DNA of 64,000 nt from Polynucleobacter sp. MG-5-Ahmo-C2 (GTDB lineage Bacteria; Pseudomonadota; Gammaproteobacteria; Burkholderiales; Burkholderiaceae): positions 1,736,001-1,800,000 of the forward strand of contig NZ_CP061304.1 of the NCBI RefSeq assembly GCF_018687735.1, given 5' to 3'. Below are positions 63,542 to 64,000 of the stretch, piece after piece; position 1 is the first letter of the stretch; each line of letters begins with the position of its first letter. Made by a program: the position numbers and the translations under genes. The notes under the pieces were generated by a model that worked only from the letters and a program-made list of their open reading frames with translations, was not told where the DNA came from and made no database searches.

Positions 63542-63587
63542 TGGTGGCCCAGGGCGGAATCGACCAGGGCCTAGGATGTCAAATCCT
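63542..63587 (-). repeat. tRNA 3' tail fragment, copy 8
   Basis: Minus strand GGATTTGACATCC (an anticodon-arm-like stem-loop), TAGGCCCTGGTCGATTCC and GCCCTGGGCCACCA. Like copy 6 it lacks one T in the T-loop. GGATGTCAAATCC also occurs in cluster D at 60713-60725. Confidence 0.78.
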
Positions 63588-63625
63588 TGAGGCATTAATG
63601 GGTATGCCCTGGCCTGACAACTTTT

Positions 63626-63967
63626 TTATATCTGACTGGCATCTTTATAAATCTGCTGATGCCCTTTATCCATTAGCTGAAAGAAGCTGTCCATAAATTG
63701 ATGATGTTGCTCAGCCATGGCGCTATAAATTGTTAGATTCGTTTGTCCAAATGCTTGACAGGCAATAGTCATGGCCGCCATAAATTCATTAGGCTTACTA
63801 TGATCAACCGCTTCAACTGCTCTATCAGTAACCCGCTCATTGGCTTCTTGCATTAACTCAATTAATTCTACGTGTAATTTTTTATGATTTTCAATAGAAT
63901 TACTCGTCATAGCCCAAATAGGCATCAGCAAACTATAAAATCCCTCCATAGTTTTCATGGGGTTCAT
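63626..63967 (-). CDS. Phasin-like protein
   Basis: 113 residues, all helical and without a signal peptide. The pattern MPIWAMTSNSIENHKKLHVELIEL, given here in part, and the MAAMTIACQAFGQTNLTIYSAM segment resemble short phasins that coat polyhydroxyalkanoate granules. AGGACAA precedes the ATG at 63967. The match is to fold pattern, so another small helical family is possible. No PHA genes are in the window. Confidence 0.6.
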   Translation of the reverse strand: MNPMKTMEGFYSLLMPIWAMTSNSIENHKKLHVELIELMQEANERVTDRAVEAVDHSKPNEFMAAMTIACQAFGQTNLTIYSAMAEQHHQFMDSFFQLMDKGHQQIYKDASQI

Positions 63968-64000
63968 TTGTCCTGATGTCTGTCCTGATCCACCAAAATG

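Noticed and set aside
48366..63587. CRISPR array or classical integron as explanation of the spaced repeats
   Set aside because: Repeats are 0.7-6 kb apart and gene-bearing, with no short spacers, cas genes, intI or attC-type structures. The repeat is a tRNA 3' end.

Overview
The window looks like a freshwater betaproteobacterium of the Burkholderiaceae, most likely Polynucleobacter or a close relative. The reasons are moderate GC, compact gene packing, betaproteobacterial gene orders (gatCAB divergent from mreBCD-mrdA-rodA; slmA-metX-metW; an ahcY-metF unit behind an SAH riboswitch), a kinase/universal-stress-protein fusion, and a tRNA-Phe sequence of betaproteobacterial type. This assignment is inference; no rRNA or intact tRNA is present to confirm it.

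Region 1 (1 to about 39.8 kb) is core genome. It holds the methionine/SAM cycle (metF, ahcY, metK, metX, metW), tRNA and translation functions (cca, gatCAB, prfC, an RluF-type pseudouridine synthase), cell wall and shape (slt, ampG-like, mreBCD, mrdA, rodA, dapF), chromosome and division functions (xerC, slmA, hupB), regulation (dksA), and lipid A tailoring (three LpxL-type acyltransferases and an LpxO-type hydroxylase). ahcY-metF lies behind an SAH riboswitch whose folding and downstream hairpins can be drawn directly from the sequence.

Region 2 (39.8 to 48.3 kb) is a looser set of small, mostly exported or membrane proteins: lipoproteins, MipA, a TauE-type exporter, a secreted lipase, a peroxiredoxin and histidine phosphatases. 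It includes a flagellin-like orphan protein at 45688-46530 and a 59-residue basic protein with its own terminator.

Region 3 (48.3 kb to the right end) is an accessory array and is the unusual part of the window. Eight partial copies of the 3' end of a tRNA gene (best match tRNA-Phe, always reading on the minus strand) sit at about 48.40, 50.62, 51.92, 52.60, 54.60, 60.85, 61.79 and 63.54 kb. Several are followed, in their own direction, by related terminator hairpins. They divide the DNA into short modules: arsenic resistance (arsR-arsC-aquaporin) with a DUF1003 gene; a glycosyltransferase plus a truncated gene; a YefM-YoeB toxin-antitoxin pair; an orphan sensor kinase; a cytochrome bd/sulfur/copper/Crp module; a DUF4239 protein; a TAXI-type binding protein; and a phasin-like protein. 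No integrase is in the window. Nearly all the module genes point the same way as the tRNA fragments, so an intact tRNA-Phe gene would be expected beyond the right edge.

Within region 3 there is a second repeat system. It consists of 16-21 bp palindromes of the form TGTCSnTTWAAnSGACA, grouped in composite elements at 49.9, 54.4, 54.8-55.0, 57.5-57.8 and 60.6-60.8 kb. Two of these elements, about 85 bp long and in direct orientation, bracket cydAB exactly. Whether they are operators, recombination sites or both cannot be decided from sequence alone.
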